A stretch of DNA of 64,000 bases from positions 1,450,620-1,514,619 of the forward strand of contig NZ_JYKO02000001.1 of NCBI RefSeq assembly GCF_000949385.2, given 5' to 3'. Shown piece by piece: positions 48,677-56,863 of this stretch. The position numbers and the translations under genes are program-made. How positions within the stretch are numbered: position 1 is the first letter of the stretch; every line of letters starts with the position of its first letter. Under the pieces are notes generated by a model that saw nothing but the letters and a program-made list of their open reading frames with translations, ran no database searches and was not told where the DNA came from. The DNA is from Pseudomonas sp. LFM046. GTDB taxonomy: Bacteria; Pseudomonadota; Gammaproteobacteria; Pseudomonadales; Pseudomonadaceae.

Positions 48677-50236
48677 ATGCGTATCAAAGTTCATTGCCAG
48701 AACCGCGTGGGAATCCTGCGCGACATCCTCAACCTGCTCGTCGATTACGGCATCAACGTCAATCGCGGCGAAGTGGGCGGGGACCAGGGCAACGCGATCT
48801 ACCTGCTTTGCCCGAACCTGATCAACCTTCAACTGCAGTCCCTGCGCCCGAAGCTGGAAGCGATTCCCGGCGTGTTCGGCGTCAAGCGCGTGGGCCTGAT
48901 GCCCAGCGAACGCCGCCACCTGGAACTGAATGCCCTGCTGGGGGCGCTGGATTTTCCGGTGCTGTCCATCGACATGGGCGGCTCCATCGTCGCGGCCAAC
49001 CGCGCCGCCGCCCAGCTGCTCGGAGTGCGGGTGGACGAAGTCCCCGGCATCCCCCTGGCGCGCTATGTGGAGGACTTCGACCTGCCCGAGCTGGTGCGCG
49101 CCAACAAGGCCCGGATCAACGGCCTGCGCATCAAGGTCAAGAGCGACACCTTCCTCGCGGATATCGCGCCGCTGCAATCCGAGCATGACGAAAGCGAGGC
49201 CCTGGCCGGCGCCGTGCTGACCCTGCACCGCGCCGACCGCGTGGGTGAGCGCATCTATAACGTGCGCAAGCACGAGCTACGAGGCTTCGACAGCATCTTC
49301 CAGAGCTCGCGGGTGATGGCTGCCGTGGTGCGTGAGGCGCGGCGCATGGCCCCCCTGGACGCGCCCCTGCTGATCGAGGGCGAAACCGGCACCGGCAAGG
49401 AACTGCTGGCTCGCGCCTGCCACCTGGCCAGCCCGCGCGGCCAGTCGCCCTTCATGGCCCTGAACTGCGCCGGCCTGCCGGAATCCATGGCCGAGACCGA
49501 GCTGTTCGGCTACGGCCCCGGCGCCTTCGAGGGCGCCCGCCCGGAAGGCAAGCTGGGTCTGCTGGAACTCACCGCCGGCGGCACCTTGTTCCTCGACGGC
49601 GTGGGAGAGATGAGCCCGCGTTTGCAGGCCAAGCTGCTGCGCTTCCTGCAGGACGGCTGCTTCCGCCGCGTGGGCAGTGACGAAGAGGTGTACCTGGATG
49701 TGCGGGTGATCTGCGCCACCCAGGTGGATTTGTCAGAACTCTGCGCCAAGGGCGAATTCCGCCAGGACCTTTATCACCGCCTCAACGTGCTCTCGCTGCA
49801 TATCCCGCCGCTGCGCGAATGCCTGGATGGCCTGGCGCCGCTGGTGGAGCACTTCCTCGATTCGGCCAGCCGGCAGATCGGCTGCAGCCTGCCGAAGATG
49901 GCGCCGCCGGTGCTGGACAAGCTCAGCCACTATCACTGGCCGGGCAATGTGCGGCAGTTGGAGAACGTGCTGTTCCAGGCGGTGTCGCTGTGCGACGGCG
50001 GTACCGTTCGTCCCGAACATATCCGCCTGCCGGATTACGGCGCGCCCCAGCCCCTGGGGGACTTCTCCCTGGAGGGCGGGCTGGACGCCATCATCGGCCG
50101 CTTCGAAAAGGCGGTGCTGGAACGGCTCTACGCCGAGCATCCCAGCAGCCGGCTACTGGGCAAGCGGCTGGGGGTTTCCCATACCACCGTTGCCAACAAG
50201 CTGAAGCAGCACGGGTTGGGGAAGGAGGAGAGTTAG
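48677..50236 (+). CDS. phhR: TyrR-type regulator of aromatic amino acid catabolism
   Basis: A 519-residue activator. An ACT domain fills about 1-70 (HCQNRVGILRDILNLLVDYGINVNRGE), a PAS-like region about 80-190, and an AAA+ ATPase about 210-430 (Walker A EGETGTGKE, Walker B GGTLFLDGVGEM). The C-terminal Fis-like helix-turn-helix is RLLGKRLGVSHTTVANKLKQ. The sigma-54-contacting GAFTGA loop is replaced by GAFEGA, as in TyrR, so the protein probably works with sigma-70 RNA polymerase or recruits differently. The ATG at 48677 gives the ACT domain its normal beginning. Confidence 0.94.
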   Translation: MRIKVHCQNRVGILRDILNLLVDYGINVNRGEVGGDQGNAIYLLCPNLINLQLQSLRPKLEAIPGVFGVKRVGLMPSERRHLELNALLGALDFPVLSIDMGGSIVAANRAAAQLLGVRVDEVPGIPLARYVEDFDLPELVRANKARINGLRIKVKSDTFLADIAPLQSEHDESEALAGAVLTLHRADRVGERIYNVRKHELRGFDSIFQSSRVMAAVVREARRMAPLDAPLLIEGETGTGKELLARACHLASPRGQSPFMALNCAGLPESMAETELFGYGPGAFEGARPEGKLGLLELTAGGTLFLDGVGEMSPRLQAKLLRFLQDGCFRRVGSDEEVYLDVRVICATQVDLSELCAKGEFRQDLYHRLNVLSLHIPPLRECLDGLAPLVEHFLDSASRQIGCSLPKMAPPVLDKLSHYHWPGNVRQLENVLFQAVSLCDGGTVRPEHIRLPDYGAPQPLGDFSLEGGLDAIIGRFEKAVLERLYAEHPSSRLLGKRLGVSHTTVANKLKQHGLGKEES

Positions 50237-50347
50237 ACCATCGTTCAATGGTCCGAGGGGAGGTGAGCGCGTAAAAAGGCTCCTGTCTGAATCTTGCGTG
50301 ATGCGGACACAAGCGTTTCTGACATTCCTCTCCCGGAATGATTGGGC

Positions 50348-50376
50348 GGGCGGCCAGTAGGTCGCCCCTTTTTTTT
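50348..50376 (+). terminator. Rho-independent terminator after phhR
   Basis: GGGCGGCC and GGTCGCCC pair (one G-T wobble) around AGTA, followed by C and an eight-T run. A strong intrinsic terminator 110 bp past the phhR stop. Confidence 0.88.
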
Positions 50377-50424
50377 GCCTGGGATTTTTGGGGAAAAGGG
50401 TTGTGATCCAAAGCACCACGCCCC

Positions 50425-50509
50425 GTAGGGTGGATGTCGCTTTTCACATCCACCAGCGGCGCCCAGGTGAACGGCGAAAGGTGGACCGATGAAGCGTGGT
50501 CCACCCTAC
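50425..50509. repeat. Long palindrome (GTAGGGTGGA family, full copy)
   Basis: GTAGGGTGGATGTCGC at 50425 mirrors GCGTGGTCCACCCTAC ending at 50509; the two arms enclose about 50 bp with a smaller inner hairpin. The same arm sequence recurs at 45916-45999 and 47586-47615, and with different arms at 45385 and 53519. Confidence 0.78.
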
Positions 50510-50533
50510 AGGGCCGCCGAGCAAAGCCAGCCA

Positions 50534-50863
50534 TCACGCCAACTTCAGCAAGCCCATCCCCACCAGCAGCAGCGCCAACCCAAGCCAGCCCTTCCAGGCC
50601 AGTCGCTGCCCGAACAGGGCCCAGCCCAGCGCCACGGTCGCGAGGATGCCGAAGCCGCCCCAGATGGCGTAGGCCAGTGACAGGTCGATCCCGCGGACCG
50701 CCTGGGCCAGTGCGGTGAAGGCCGCCAGAACGCTGATAATCGATGCCGCCCCCAGCAGCCGACGACGGAAGCCGTCGGAATACTTGAGCAAGACGTTGGC
50801 CAGCACTTCCAGGGCAATGGCCGCGCCCAGCCAGGCGAAATGCATCCAGGTCACGCCGTTCAT
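50534..50863 (-). CDS. mdtI: SMR-family exporter subunit (MdtI-like)
   Basis: A 109-residue, four-helix small multidrug resistance protein. [27 protein letters not shown] carries the conserved membrane Glu (about residue 19) used for proton coupling. [25 protein letters not shown] is the MdtI type. It partners the overlapping upstream gene (4-base ATGA overlap); in E. coli MdtI and MdtJ form a heteromeric spermidine exporter. Substrate here is inferred. Confidence 0.9.
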   Translation of the reverse strand: MNGVTWMHFAWLGAAIALEVLANVLLKYSDGFRRRLLGAASIISVLAAFTALAQAVRGIDLSLAYAIWGGFGILATVALGWALFGQRLAWKGWLGLALLLVGMGLLKLA

Positions 50864-51216
50864 GCCAGCACCTCCTCGGCACGGGCCGACGGCGCGGTGC
50901 GGGTGCCGAACTTGATCAGCAGGATGCCGGCGATCATCACGGCCAGGCCCAGGGCCTTGTACAGGCCGATGTTCTCGCCCAGCCAGGCGACGCTGATGGT
51001 GGTGATCAGCACGATGCCGATGCCTTCCCACAGGGCGTAGGCCACGCCCACCGGCACGCGCTTGACCGCCAGCGCGAGGAAGAAATAGGACAGGCCGATC
51101 AGGCCGTACATCAGCAGGTAACCGAGCAGCGGCGAATACTCGGTGGCGAATTTCATCGAGGTGGTGCCGACGACCTCGAAGAGGATCGCGGCAAGCAGAT
51201 AGAACCAGGAACGCAT
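50860..51216 (-). CDS. mdtJ: SMR-family exporter subunit (MdtJ-like)
   Basis: A 118-residue, four-helix SMR protein with the conserved Glu in [18 protein letters not shown] (about residue 13) and [26 protein letters not shown]. The start at 51216 (GGAGGGCACC upstream) is supported; a longer frame upstream is GC-coding noise. The pair mdtJ-mdtI is transcribed leftwards from a 330-bp region that holds a palindromic operator candidate. Confidence 0.9.
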   Translation of the reverse strand: MRSWFYLLAAILFEVVGTTSMKFATEYSPLLGYLLMYGLIGLSYFFLALAVKRVPVGVAYALWEGIGIVLITTISVAWLGENIGLYKALGLAVMIAGILLIKFGTRTAPSARAEEVLA

Positions 51217-51546
51217 GAGGGTGCCCTCCCTTGGGCAATGCAGGGCCCTTCGCCTGCGGGCGAACGGCGTATGTGCAGGAAGTCCTGGCCATGGCGAGAC
51301 GGGACATGCCCGAAGTCTCCACGGCAACAAGGAAAGGGGAGGGGCTACAGGTCGCCGGTCCAGTGGCGCTCGCGGGAGGCGAGGCGGGCGAAGTGGAAGG
51401 GGTGAATCGTTGTGTTCAACATAATGAACACAATATTAGTCGTTCTGGTCTGTGTAAGGCAAATTGGTGGGTTGATTGGCGTTTTCTGATTTTTTGTGTT
51501 CGTTATTTTGTTCATGTGTGGCGGGGCGTTTTCTGTAGGGGCTGGA
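51217..51546. other. Gene-free region upstream of mdtJI
   Basis: 330 bp without a gene. The right part is unusually AT-rich and contains a palindrome (51410-51433) and a related half-site TTGTGTTCG at 51494-51502. Near mdtJ, TTCGCC-TGCG-GGCGAA (51249-51264) forms a 6-bp hairpin in the leader. No guanidine-riboswitch motif is recognisable. Confidence 0.6.
51410..51433. promoter_or_regulatory. Perfect palindrome upstream of mdtJI
   Basis: TTGTGTTCA and TGAACACAA are exact complements across a 6-bp spacer, in an AT-rich island 194 bp upstream of the mdtJ start. A likely dimeric repressor or activator site; the regulator is not identified. Confidence 0.6.
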
Positions 51547-52428
51547 TCACCCCACCTCGCGGCTCAGCCAATCAAAGAAAGCCTTCACCGGCGGATGCCG
51601 TTCGCGCCCTGGGACGCAGAGGGTCGAATAACCGGCACCCGCCACGCTGACGTCCGGTCGGTAGGGCACCAGCAGGCCGCTGGCGAGGCTTTCCGAAACG
51701 AGGATGGAGCTGGCCAGCACCAAACCCTGCCCGGCGATAGCGGCTTGCAGGGCGTAGTGCTCTTCGTCGTATTCCCGTTGCGGGGCGACCTCCAGCAGCC
51801 GTTCCTCGCCCGCAGCCTGGCACCAGGCTTTCCAACCCAGTTCGTAGAGCAGGGCATTGCGCCAGCGCACGGTGATCAGCGTCGGCACGCGGTCGCCGAG
51901 GCCGGACACCAGGGGCGGCGCGCCGTAGACCCCGAAGCATTCATTCAGCAGGCACTGGCTGTGCAGGTTGGGGTAGTGGCCCATGCCGTAGCGGATCACC
52001 AGGTCGATGCTGGCGTCCTGGTGCAGGTCGATCAGGGTGTCGCTGGTATCCAGCCGCACGTTGATTTCCGGGTGCTCGGCGTAGAAGCGGCCGAGGCGGG
52101 GGATCAGCCAGAGGGCGGCGAAGGCCGGGGTGGTGGAGAGCGTCAGGTTGCCGCTGCTGCGGTGTGGGCGGAGTTGGTCGAGGGTCTGGGTGACCTCGAG
52201 CAGGGCGCCATGGAGGCTGCCGAACAGGCGCTGGCCGCAGTCCGTCAGGCGCACGCTGCGGGGCAGGCGGTCGAACAACGGCACCCCGAGCCAGCTTTCC
52301 AGGCCACGGATCTGGTGGGACACCGCCGTGGGCGTCACCGCCAGTTCCTCGGCGGCGGCCTTGAAGCTGGACAGGCGCGCTGCGGATTCGAAGGTGCGCA
52401 GGGCGGTCAGGGGCAGGTTGGAGAACAT
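51547..52428 (-). CDS. LysR-family regulator, GcvA-like
   Basis: A 293-residue LysR protein. The helix-turn-helix (SNLPLTALRTFESAARLSSFKAAAEELAVTPTAVSHQIRGLESWLGVPLFDRL) is of the GcvA/AmpR type. It is divergent from azoR by 138 bp with a perfect palindrome between them, so it most likely controls azoR and the SMR gene after it. Confidence 0.92.
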   Translation of the reverse strand: MFSNLPLTALRTFESAARLSSFKAAAEELAVTPTAVSHQIRGLESWLGVPLFDRLPRSVRLTDCGQRLFGSLHGALLEVTQTLDQLRPHRSSGNLTLSTTPAFAALWLIPRLGRFYAEHPEINVRLDTSDTLIDLHQDASIDLVIRYGMGHYPNLHSQCLLNECFGVYGAPPLVSGLGDRVPTLITVRWRNALLYELGWKAWCQAAGEERLLEVAPQREYDEEHYALQAAIAGQGLVLASSILVSESLASGLLVPYRPDVSVAGAGYSTLCVPGRERHPPVKAFFDWLSREVG

Positions 52429-52450
52429 GGATCACTCCACGGGTGAATTC

Positions 52451-52468
52451 AGTTCATCCCGATGAACT
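52451..52468. promoter_or_regulatory. Palindromic operator candidate between LysR gene and azoR
   Basis: AGTTCATC-CC-GATGAACT is a perfect 8-bp inverted repeat 22 bp from the LysR start and 99 bp from azoR. It contains TTCAT...ATGAA, in the size range of LysR-type recognition sites. Confidence 0.6.
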
Positions 52469-52566
52469 AATGCTCATTTGTCCGGGATGGTCGGCGTAAC
52501 TAGCTTAGCGCCTGAGTTTCCGCCAGTTCATGTGCTTCTGGAAGCACAGCCATCAAGGAGATTGAG

Positions 52567-53205
52567 ATGAGCAGTATTCTTTCCGTGCAAGGCAGCCCCC
52601 GTGGTGAACGTTCCCATTCCCGTCGCTTGCAGGAGGCCTTTCTCAAGGCTTGGCAGGGGCGTGATGCCGGTCGCCAGGTGCTGCGCCGCGAAGTGGGGCG
52701 AGTGGCCGTTCCGGCGGTGAGCGAGGGCTGGATCGCGGCGGCTTTCCACCCCGAGCCTGATGCCCGCAGCGAAGTCATGAAGGCCGACCTCGCCCTCAGC
52801 GACGTGCTGGTGGACGAACTGTTCGCCGCAGATCGCCTGGTGATCTCCGCGCCCATGTACAACTTCGGCGTGCCCAGCGGCGTGAAGGCGTGGGTCGACC
52901 AGATCGTGCGCATCGGTCGCACCTTCGACTTCGATCCGGCGCGGCAGGACAACCCCTACACGCCGCTGTTGCAGGGGCGCAAGGCGCTGGTCATCACCAC
53001 CCGTGGCGACCGTGGCTACGGTCCGGGCGGCGCCAATGCCCACCTGAACCATGCGGACGCCTACTTGCGCACGGTGCTCGGCTTCATCGGCATTCACGAC
53101 GTGACCGTGGTGGCGGTGGAGAACGACGAGTTCGGCGGCGAATCCTTCGAGCAGTCCTACCAGCGCGCCGAACGGGCCCTGGCGGACCTCGCCGAAACTT
53201 TCTGA
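52567..53205 (+). CDS. azoR: FMN-dependent NADH-azoreductase
   Basis: A 212-residue flavodoxin-fold quinone/azo reductase. The FMN phosphate loop [12 protein letters not shown] (about 9-20), [25 protein letters not shown] (about 97-121) and GGDRGYG-like [12 protein letters not shown] segments match AzoR. It reduces azo dyes and quinones with two electrons. It precedes an SMR gene by 10 bases, so the pair is probably one transcript controlled by the divergent LysR protein. Confidence 0.93.
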   Translation: MSSILSVQGSPRGERSHSRRLQEAFLKAWQGRDAGRQVLRREVGRVAVPAVSEGWIAAAFHPEPDARSEVMKADLALSDVLVDELFAADRLVISAPMYNFGVPSGVKAWVDQIVRIGRTFDFDPARQDNPYTPLLQGRKALVITTRGDRGYGPGGANAHLNHADAYLRTVLGFIGIHDVTVVAVENDEFGGESFEQSYQRAERALADLAETF

Positions 53206-53215
53206 GGAGACGGCC

Positions 53216-53521
53216 ATGGCCTGGGTATTCCTGATGCTGGCGGCCTTCTTCGAAGTGCTGTTCGCCATGAGCATGAAATTCGCGGAAGGCTTCACCCGGC
53301 CCTGGCCCAGCCTGCTGGTGGTGGTGGCCGCAGTGGCCGGGATCTGGTTCCTGACCCTGTCCATGCGCGTGCTGCCGGTGAGCATCGCCTATCCGATCTG
53401 GACGGCCATCGGCACCCTCGGCACGGTGCTGCTGGGCTTCCTCCTGCTGGGCGAGGCGCTGACGCCGGCCAGGCTGGTGTCGGTGGGGTTGATCATCGTT
53501 GGGGTGGCGGGGCTGCGGTAG
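53216..53521 (+). CDS. SMR-family efflux protein (SugE/Gdx-like)
   Basis: A 101-residue four-helix SMR protein. The N-terminal MAWVFLMLAAFFEVLFAMSMKFAEGFTR with Glu13, and PVSIAYPIWTAIGTLGTVLLGFLLLGE, resemble SugE/Gdx-type exporters of guanidinium or quaternary compounds. It is co-oriented with azoR, and its stop codon begins a palindromic repeat. Third SMR gene within 3 kb. Confidence 0.88.
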   Translation: MAWVFLMLAAFFEVLFAMSMKFAEGFTRPWPSLLVVVAAVAGIWFLTLSMRVLPVSIAYPIWTAIGTLGTVLLGFLLLGEALTPARLVSVGLIIVGVAGLR

Positions 53522-53602
53522 GTTGGTGTCGAGCGCAGCGAGGCCCAACGATGGGGCTGCATGGCGCGCGATGTTGGGCTTGGTTCCTCAGCGCCAACCT
53601 AG
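53519..53602. repeat. Palindromic repeat (TAGGTTGG family)
   Basis: TAGGTTGGTGTCGAGCG at 53519 is mirrored by CTCAGCGCCAACCTA ending at 53601, an imperfect inverted repeat with an inner GCCCAAC/GTTGGGC pair. It begins in the stop codon of the SMR gene. Confidence 0.7.
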
Positions 53603-53624
53603 GGGACGGCGGCGCCGTCCCATC

Positions 53625-53645
53625 GCGAATGAGTTCGCCCCTGCA
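53625..53645. repeat. REP-like unit of the GGCGAATNNATTCGCC family
   Basis: GCGAATGAGTTCGCCCCTGC is a reverse-oriented, slightly diverged copy of the unit at 25662-25683, next to the palindrome at 53519 and just past the PBP stop. Confidence 0.6.
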
Positions 53646-53662
53646 GGTATAACTTCGTGTCC

Positions 53663-56600
53663 CTACCGCCTGCTCACCTGCACCGCCGGCGCCAGGTCCT
53701 GGCATTGGGTGTTCAGGCCAGGGGTCAGGTAGGGCTGGAGGATGGGCGCCATGCCCTTGAGGACTTGCACCGGCAAGGCGGAGGTGAAGCTGAATTTGTC
53801 CGCCTGGCTGCCTTCGACGAAGGCGGTGAGGGTGCCGAAGTGGCGCGGGCCCAGGTAGAAGACGAAGGTGGCGGTGCGGTTCATGGCCTTGGAGCTCTTG
53901 ACCGCGCCATAGCGGGTCACGCTCTCGATGCGGTTGTCGCCGGTGCCGGTCTTGCCGCCCATGACCAGCGGATGGCCGTCGGGCAGGACGAAGCTGCCTT
54001 GCAGGCGCCGCGCGGTGCCGCCTTCCACCACCTTGGACAGGGCGTCGCGCAGGGTGGCGGCCACTTCCGAGGTCATCACCCGCTTGCCGGCGTCGGTCTG
54101 GTAGCCCACCAGGGTTTCGTAAGGCGTGTCGGCGGCGAAGTGCAGCTGGTCGATGCGCAGGGTGCTCTGGCGCACGCCGTCGTTGAGGATGATGCCCATC
54201 AGCTCGGCCAGGGCTGCCGGACGGTCGCCGGAACTGCCCAGGGCGGTGGCCAGGGACGGCACCAGGTGGTCGAAGGGATAGCCCAGGGACTTCCACTGTT
54301 CGTGGATGTCGAGGAAGGCTTCCACCTCCAGCATGATGCGGATGCGCTTGTCGCGGGCGTACTTGCGTTTGGACTTGAACAACCAGCCATACACGTCGCG
54401 GCGCTCGTCGCTGCTGGCTTCCACGGCGTCGCGGTAGCTGGCGTTGGGGTTGGCCTGCAGGTAGCCGAGCAGCCAGAGCTCCAGCGGGTGCACGCGGGCC
54501 ACGTAGCCCTGGTCGTTGAGATTGAACGCACCCGGTCCGTAGCGGGTGTAGAGGTCTTCGATACGCTTGTCGGTCAGCGGCGGATTGGCCTTGGGCACCC
54601 GTTCGCGCATGAAGGTGGCGAAGGTGGCGAGGTCGGCCTGGGGTTGCAGGTAGCGGTGGATGGCGGCCATCCGTGCGCCCCAGGGATTGAGGCCGTCGAG
54701 GAAGGTGGCCAGGCGCTCGTCCGCGGTCTTGCCCTGGTACTTGTTCCAGAACCGCCGCAGGTAGGTCTGGCTCTCGCGGGAGATGAAGAGGTCCAGATAA
54801 CCCTGGCGGCGCGGGTCCTTGTCGTCGGAAAGCAGCTGCATCTTGCCGCCGTCTGGGCGGTACATGTCGTGGCGTACCAGGTCGCGCAGCAGGCGTACGA
54901 ACGGCAGGTTGATGGACTCGCGCAGAGCGTCCCGCAGGCTCGGCCGGCGGTCGTTGTCCTCCTTGCGGAAGTTGGCAAAGGTGTGCAGTCCGCCGCCAGT
55001 GAAGAAGGCCTCATAGGGGCTGGCGGAGTAGGTGCGGTCCAGGGCGGCCTGGAGCATGGCGGGGAGGTTGCGGTCCTTGTTCTGGATCAGGTAGTCCAGG
55101 GCCCAGCGACTGATGAAGTCCAGCGGGTCGACCTGCACCTTGCGCAGTTCTTCCACGCTCATGCCGGCGTAGCGGCTGTGCAGGGTGGCGACATCCTCCA
55201 GGTAGGTGGCCAGCACCCGCAGTTTGGCGGTGGAGCCCAGTTCCAGCTTGCTGCCTTCATTGATGTCAAAGGGCTGGTCGGTGTTGTCGGTCTGCACCCG
55301 CACGCGGTTGCCCGAGGGGGTGCGCTCGAGCAGGGTGAAGCTGTAGCGCACTTCGTGGGTCTTTTCCGGCGACAGCAGGCGCTCGCCGTAGAGTCCGACC
55401 TGCTCGGCGAAGACCGGGTCGGCCAGTTTCCGCAGGTAATCGGTAACGGCGTTCTGCAGTTCGCTCTGCAGGGTGCTGCTGGCGGTGAGGTCGAGGCGGT
55501 CGAGGTCGTAGAGGGGCATCTTCAGCATGCCGGAGAGGCGGCTGCGGGCGACGCTGATGCCCTTGTTGGCCTCCACGGCCTGCAGCGCCGGGTCTTCCAC
55601 CCAGTTGCGGAAACGCAGCTTCGCGTCCAGGGCGGCGTCCCGCAGCGGAGGGTCGATGATGCTGGCACCGGCCAGCACGCGGATATGGCTGTCGGTCAGG
55701 GCGTTGAGTTCTTCGTGGGCGCTGACCAGGTAATAGGACGGGCGGCGTTGGGCGATGAACAGGGACAGTACCTGGCGCAGCGCCAGGCCACGGGCGGCAA
55801 GGTCGCTGTCGGGGTTGGCCAGGATCCGGTTGGTGGTGTTGAAGTCGGCGCCGTACCAGACCCGCAAGGCGTCGGCGATGCCGTGCACTTCGCCATGCCC
55901 CGGTGCGGCGGAGAGCGGCACGCTGTTGAGGTAGTCCATGACGATGCGTTCGCGGGCGGCCAGGGTTTCCGGGCCGCTCTGGTAGGCGCGCACGCTGGCG
56001 GAGACCATCTGGCGGATCTTCTCGGCGGCGGAGACGGTACGGCCGAAGGGGGAGTGGCGGTACTTCTCGAGCTGGGTGGCCAGGGTGCTGCCACCGGCGG
56101 ATTGGCCTTCCATATCGACGGCCTTGCCCATCTGGGTCAGCGCCGCCTTGGAGAAGCGCGGCCAGTCCACCGCCGGATTGGCCAGGGGTTCCTCGCGGTC
56201 GAGCAGTTTGCGGTTCTCGATGAACAGCAGGCTGTTGACCAGTAATGGCGGAATACTGGCGAAGTCCGGGTAACGCTGTTTCGGGTAGCTGAATTGATAG
56301 AAGGGCAGGCCCCGGCAGTCGCAGATGCTGATGCCCGCCTGGACCTTTTCCCGGTACGGCGGGAAGAGCCCGCGTTCGGTGTAGTTGACCAGCGCAGGGG
56401 AGAAACGGGCCTGCTGCTGGATCTCGAAGCCGCGTTTTTCCAGGCGGTCGAGCATCTGCGGCAGGAAGGCATAGCCGAGGCGGCGGTCGAAGGGGCCGTC
56501 GCCGGGATAGCGAATGGATCGGCTCGGGCCTTCTTCCAGGCGGTAGCTCAGGGTGGCGGCGTAGCGGCTGATTTCCCGGGCCTGGAAGCGCGAGGTGCGC

Positions 56601-56767
56601 ATCTCATGGGTCGCGGCGGCGCCCACGATGCCGAGGGTCAGGAGGCATACGCTCCAGAACAGGAAACGGTGTTTGCGGCGGGGCTTTTTCGGGGGAACAG
56701 GAGGCTCGCTGAGATGACCTTCGGGTACCTCGTTCCTGATTTCGTCGGATTGCCATATTGCGCCCAT
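53663..56767 (-). CDS. Bifunctional penicillin-binding protein (GT51 plus transpeptidase)
   Basis: A 1034-residue class A-like PBP, longer than PBP1a/1b. A cytosolic tail and one membrane helix (about 36-52) precede a glycosyltransferase domain: FIENRKLL carries catalytic Glu184, and GQSAGGSTLATQLEKY and IVMDYLNSVPL match GT51 motifs. The transpeptidase has the S-x-x-K set STAK (Ser512-Lys515), an SxN-like SIN and the KTGT motif in GGKTGTGDN. Between them sits a long, unusual insert (about 540-880). A helical linker contains IISDPPL-like text. The start at 56767 was chosen over a longer open frame. I would describe it as a specialised peptidoglycan synthase. Confidence 0.88.
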   Translation of the reverse strand: MGAIWQSDEIRNEVPEGHLSEPPVPPKKPRRKHRFLFWSVCLLTLGIVGAAATHEMRTSRFQAREISRYAATLSYRLEEGPSRSIRYPGDGPFDRRLGYAFLPQMLDRLEKRGFEIQQQARFSPALVNYTERGLFPPYREKVQAGISICDCRGLPFYQFSYPKQRYPDFASIPPLLVNSLLFIENRKLLDREEPLANPAVDWPRFSKAALTQMGKAVDMEGQSAGGSTLATQLEKYRHSPFGRTVSAAEKIRQMVSASVRAYQSGPETLAARERIVMDYLNSVPLSAAPGHGEVHGIADALRVWYGADFNTTNRILANPDSDLAARGLALRQVLSLFIAQRRPSYYLVSAHEELNALTDSHIRVLAGASIIDPPLRDAALDAKLRFRNWVEDPALQAVEANKGISVARSRLSGMLKMPLYDLDRLDLTASSTLQSELQNAVTDYLRKLADPVFAEQVGLYGERLLSPEKTHEVRYSFTLLERTPSGNRVRVQTDNTDQPFDINEGSKLELGSTAKLRVLATYLEDVATLHSRYAGMSVEELRKVQVDPLDFISRWALDYLIQNKDRNLPAMLQAALDRTYSASPYEAFFTGGGLHTFANFRKEDNDRRPSLRDALRESINLPFVRLLRDLVRHDMYRPDGGKMQLLSDDKDPRRQGYLDLFISRESQTYLRRFWNKYQGKTADERLATFLDGLNPWGARMAAIHRYLQPQADLATFATFMRERVPKANPPLTDKRIEDLYTRYGPGAFNLNDQGYVARVHPLELWLLGYLQANPNASYRDAVEASSDERRDVYGWLFKSKRKYARDKRIRIMLEVEAFLDIHEQWKSLGYPFDHLVPSLATALGSSGDRPAALAELMGIILNDGVRQSTLRIDQLHFAADTPYETLVGYQTDAGKRVMTSEVAATLRDALSKVVEGGTARRLQGSFVLPDGHPLVMGGKTGTGDNRIESVTRYGAVKSSKAMNRTATFVFYLGPRHFGTLTAFVEGSQADKFSFTSALPVQVLKGMAPILQPYLTPGLNTQCQDLAPAVQVSRR

Positions 56768-56863
56768 AGTCCACCGGCCTGGCCTGATGCCGCTCTTGCT
56801 TGCAATCTTAGTAGGTCGCTGGCGGGCTGCATGGCGGAGTGGGGGCAAAACAGGAGCGAATCA

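Noticed and set aside
51217-51330. A guanidine (ykkC/mini-ykkC) riboswitch upstream of the SMR genes.
   Set aside because: The expected pair of hairpins with ACGR loops is not present; the only leader hairpin has a CGCA loop.
53657-56245. An 862-residue open frame on the plus strand opposite the PBP gene.
   Set aside because: Antisense shadow of the PBP gene; the translation is repetitive and domainless.
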